From: Gracilariopsis chorda
Lineage: Eukaryota; Rhodophyta; Florideophyceae; Gracilariales; Gracilariaceae
DNA: 64,000 nucleotides
Direction of reading: 5' to 3'
Assembly: GCA_003194525.1 (NCBI GenBank)
Contig: NBIV01000008.1
Location: forward strand, 434,001 to 498,000
The notes under the pieces were generated by a model. It made no database searches. It was given only the letters and a program-made list of their open reading frames with translations, and was not told the origin of the DNA. The position numbers were made by a program, and so were the translations under genes. This document shows, piece by piece, positions 60,773 through 64,000 of this stretch. The stretch's first letter is position 1. Every line of letters starts with the position of its first letter.

Positions 60773-61408
60773 TTATTTATTTAAGTTTTGATTGTAGAGC
60801 ACTTTAAAGTGTGCTTTGCCGTTTTTGTGGCGGTTCAAATGATGATGCGACTCAAACGAGCGCTTACAGGTAGCACAGTAAAGCGGAGTACGCTTACAAT
60901 GCACGCGGTTGCGGTTTGTTTTAGACTGGCAGTGGTGAGAAAAGGTTTTTGCACTGTTGCACTGAGTTTTGCACAACGTGCAGAAGCGTTTGGCACAAGC
61001 CACACGCGTGGTCTTCTTCTTCGGTTGCAATTGGTCAGCCAAACACTTGGCCTTTTTCTTGCAAAGCTTCCGTATGCCACTGGTGCTTGGTTGTACTGGC
61101 ACTTGTGGTTGCTGGCGGCGGCGGGGCACCGGTATTCCTTCGGCTCCAAGGTCAACGACACTTGGCAGATTGGGGCTGGATGCAGTTGAGTGGTAGATCG
61201 TTTCTGATTTAGTGTCTATTTCTGAAGCCGTTAGAAGGTCTAAGATGCGCGGTGTCTTCTGAGTGGTTGGCGGCGCTGGGAGTACACCAATGTGCTGACA
61301 ATGCAGGGAGGGTGGGTGCTCTACGGTTACCGTAGGATAGATTGAATTGTTAATAAAAACAGTGCCTGGCTTTCTACGAGCCACTGTATTTACATGCTGA
61401 TTAGGCAC
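60773..61408 (-). CDS. Extra 5' ORF of the copia element: C2H2 zinc-finger protein (211 aa)
   Basis: The frame is intact, lies between the 5' LTR and gag, and runs in the sense direction. The C-terminal 75 residues hold two zinc fingers. The second is canonical: Y-C-A-T-C-K-R-S-F-E-S-H-H-H-L-N-R-H-K-N with a final H, a CX2C-X12-HX5H arrangement like U1/matrin-type fingers. The first, C-T-L-C-K-T-Q-C-N then H-H-C, is similar but irregular. A Lys/Arg-rich stretch (K-K-K-A-K, K-K-K-T-T-R) before the fingers could be a nuclear signal or nucleic-acid contact. The N-terminal half is Ser/Pro/Thr-rich. An extra 5' ORF is unusual for copia elements. It could bind element RNA or DNA. Confidence 0.7.
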   Translation of the reverse strand: MPNQHVNTVARRKPGTVFINNSIYPTVTVEHPPSLHCQHIGVLPAPPTTQKTPRILDLLTASEIDTKSETIYHSTASSPNLPSVVDLGAEGIPVPRRRQQPQVPVQPSTSGIRKLCKKKAKCLADQLQPKKKTTRVACAKRFCTLCKTQCNSAKTFSHHCQSKTNRNRVHCKRTPLYCATCKRSFESHHHLNRHKNGKAHFKVLYNQNLNK

Positions 61409-61563
61409 TCAAAGAATATAGATTAGAAAAAATGTGTGGTTAGTGATTACGTCTTATACGTATTGGTTAACAACGCGTAGTCAGTACCAACAGAATTTTC
61501 CAATTCTTTAGATGTAGAATGAATTACTTGTAAACTGTATAACTCAGCGATTATCCACGGATC

Positions 61564-61925
61564 ATACGTTAAAGAAAAGTGGCGGCCTGTAGTGGTAGCT
61601 AGGGGTGGCCCAAAAAGGATGATTCCTTTGCTTAGAGAAGTATAGTTAATGATGATAAAGGGTTGGGGAACAGACTAGAGGCGAAGGACGAGCTCTGTTC
61701 CCTCCTTTTATACTCAGAGAGAAAGACGTTAGTCGTCTTTCTCAGTAGTTAGAGTCCTAACATGCTCTTATGAAAGCGGCATTGTAAGCAGCCATCACAC
61801 TATCCTCGGGGATGGTGAGAAGGCAAGATACTTTTTCACCATTCCCAAGGATGGTGAGATGGTCCATTCCATCTTCGTTTTCCTCACCGTCTGACGAGGA
61901 CGGTGAGCAGAGCTTTATCCTCACA
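61564..61925 (-). repeat. 5' LTR of the copia element
   Basis: Matches the left LTR with roughly 5-7% differences by eye, so this insertion is older than the Ty3/gypsy insertion. Confidence 0.85.
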
Positions 61926-64000
61926 GTACATTAGCAGGTGATTTGCTGGAGATGTCATAAAATTAGCTGCTGTGAAGGTGATGGAAGCATTAGAGATAAT
62001 GATTATAGAACGGACGAGGGCGTACAGTATCAATCATTAGGGATCTGTATAGAGAGCAAAGTGCGTATCAATCATATGCAGCCTCTTTGTCTTCTACCGC
62101 TGCGAGATCTGGGGATGGTATATTTGGACAGATTCAATATCTTGGAGATTGTTTTTGCTCAACTTCGTCATGCCACACTCAGAGTATGCATGGACAGAAA
62201 AAAGGCGTGCACTGCTAAGGTGACATCTTGCGTATAGTATACCGTTCCGGAAGATGTTAGGATGTTCTTTTGAGTTCAGATTAAAGCATATAAAAAACGT
62301 TATATCTGCTTCCAATGAGCTTGAAATGTGGTTCTATAACTTTCAAATATCATAAGTCGTATCAAACGCACTCTTCACGCCAGAGAAATTGGCGAGAATT
62401 TGTCTCCTTTGACATACACCAAGATGTCTTGCAACTATACGGAGACCTTTAGCTAAATCTCGATTCTGTTGGAAGATAAGAAGGTAATGTATTCAATAAT
62501 TCTTTACTTCGAAAGAACCTTATGTGCTGCGAAGAGACCATCAGTTCAAGAAAGCAGGAAACCTTTAGCATGTGCCCAGGTCTCCTGTATCTTCATAACG
62601 ACTAATTTGTTACAAAAGCTTTCTATGCAACAAATGAAGACGAAATTTCGTGCTCAGTAGCGTCAACATTCCTTGAATGGCTTGAGAATTATGGAAGTCA
62701 CGGCATTACAGCGGGCGTGAGCGCGGAGTGTAGCCCCTGATCGAAGAGATTTGGAGTCCTAATAGTAACCATCAATGAGGAGATCCAACTCTAGGATTTT
62801 GAGTACTCTCTTTGTGGGCTACCTACCCAATGAACCATCAACAACCAATGAGTGGTTCATTTCAGAATTCAAAATACTCATTACACTTCCACCGACATCG
62901 TTTGTTATAGAACAAAAGTTGTCATCCGTCGAAGCCATTTGTAAGGTGTTTCAGAGATCGTACATCGCGCCGGATTACTTGCACCTTGACCAAAACCAAA
63001 ATTGGAAAATTAGGAAACTGGGGCTTAAAAGTTGGGAAAAGCTCCTGGGTGAACCGTTTACACGCAGAACTCTACGTTCTTCGACATTATACCACTGTTG
63101 CAAAGTATACTTGTAGAAGGCAGACTATTGAAATTGTGTAATTCTCGGATTTCTAGCAACCCCTTCCACTATACCTCTATCACTAGCAACCCACGTTGTG
63201 TGTAACCTCTTGCAAAAACCTATTCTTCCCCTATAGACTCTTTTTCAAAATAAGAGATACTGTGGGTTTCTAATGGAAGATACAGGAGGATTATGTTGCG
63301 AAAACACTTTCCATTCTTGGAGGAGGTACCCTATACTAGGCGTGGCATACCTCCAATTCTCATGAAATACAAATGAAACCAGCCTCCATCTTCAGCTTTA
63401 CTGAGAACACTGATGAGAACAGAAATCCCTTTTCCTGTCTCTATACTCGACATTCTGCTTATAACATTCACCTCGTGCAGCCTAGATTACTTTTTTATTC
63501 CAAAATGCGCAAAGATGTACTTTCTATGATTTTCAGAGGGTTGAATATCGAAAATCGTTTGCGATGGACTTGGAAACGTTTGGATCTAAGGTACAACGGG
63601 AGCACTACGTAGTGCAAAGGTAGGACATCATACCCCAGTTCTTTGTAAAGTACGGCAAAGAATACGTATGTGACCAGGCAGATCTCCCGTCACACAAGCA
63701 GACTTTTTACAAACTGCACTTGTCGTTTATATACTATCAAGAAGGTTGTGGAGTTAAAAGGGAACTTCGCGCTTTCTGCACATTTCGCTTTTCTCACACC
63801 CACATAATTGCTTGTCCCGACATTTCGTCAAATAGAGCTCTTGTATAAAGAACAACAGACCACTGCAACACAGCTGAAAACTATTTTTAGCACTACAATA
63901 ACTATCTAGTGAATGGGACTTGACTTTCACCCTCCAAGCGGTTCAATATTTCACCAACGTGCTCCATATAACTTCGTTCACCAGTGAGGTATCCGTAACG
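61926..64000. other. Right-end region, no gene supported
   Basis: Frames at 61938-62237, 62775-63116 and 63373-63612 on the plus strand are short and carry no motif I recognise. The neighbourhood and the many near-adjacent stops suggest decayed transposon sequence. Confidence 0.4.

Larger units (their letters stand above)
55599..61925 (-). mobile_element. Decayed Ty1/copia LTR retrotransposon with an extra zinc-finger ORF
   Basis: Near-identical LTRs lie at 55599-55958 and 61564-61925. The order on the minus strand is extra ORF, gag with zinc knuckle, protease, integrase, reverse transcriptase, RNase H, which is the copia order. A polypurine tract (AAAAGAGAAGGGAA on the sense strand, 55959-55972) precedes the 3' LTR. 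The inner LTR boundary is uncertain: a TG..CA unit would be 55622-55958 and 61588-61925, but similarity extends about 23 bp further. No target duplication was found. Coding regions contain many in-frame stops and at least three frameshifts. Confidence 0.9.

Noticed and set aside
1..64000. CRISPR arrays, operons or bacterial signals
   Set aside because: Gene structure, TATA boxes, eukaryotic transposons and chromatin proteins all point to a nuclear eukaryotic contig; no spaced repeats were seen.

Overview
This is a nuclear contig from a eukaryote. Genes are intron-free or nearly so, two carry TATA-like boxes, and there is no operon layout. A NRT2 nitrate transporter, intronless PHO80-type cyclins, Ty3/gypsy, Ty1/copia, PIF/Harbinger, pogo and MULE elements, and about 50% GC in the gene-bearing part all fit a red seaweed of the Chondrus type. 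That assignment is an inference. I saw no tRNA, rRNA or CRISPR array.

Left third (1-19.6 kb) is host gene territory. It holds a PHO80-like cyclin (-), a small glycine-rich protein resembling cadmium-induced AS8 proteins (-), two convergent low-complexity proteins that share a K-R-L-P-K-A-x-V-x-I-A-R motif, a complete NRT2 nitrate transporter (+), a second PHO80-like cyclin paralogous to the first (+), and an unrecognised membrane protein (+). Intergenic DNA here is rich in G/C homopolymers.

Middle (19,624-40,529) is bounded by 15-bp perfect (about 24-bp imperfect) terminal inverted repeats and TTA target duplications, the hallmarks of PIF/Harbinger. Inside are a HARBI1-type transposase (+) whose catalytic Glu codon is TAG, a SWR1/Domino-like SNF2 remodelling ATPase (-) with HSA, both helicase lobes and a SANT domain, and an unknown 429-residue protein (-) placed where Harbinger elements keep their second ORF. 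The ATPase is broken by five in-frame stops, one homopolymer frameshift and an 11-kb Ty3/gypsy chromovirus inserted in its SANT domain. That chromovirus has 901-bp LTRs, an ATATT duplication, a chromodomain, and a 424-codon ORF on the antisense strand next to its 3' LTR. Its LTR TATA box is a perfect palindrome that could fire both ways.

Right third (40.6-64 kb) is a transposon graveyard. An 11.9-kb stretch between about 206-bp inverted repeats contains a pogo-like transposase (first catalytic Asp is Tyr), a decayed MULE transposase with a SWIM finger, and two solo LTRs each with its own target duplication. Beyond it lies a decayed Ty1/copia element that carries an extra ORF for a C2H2 zinc-finger protein upstream of gag.

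Layer order, oldest first: MULE-like region and its host-like ORFs; solo LTRs inside it; Harbinger element beside it; Ty3/gypsy inside the Harbinger cargo.
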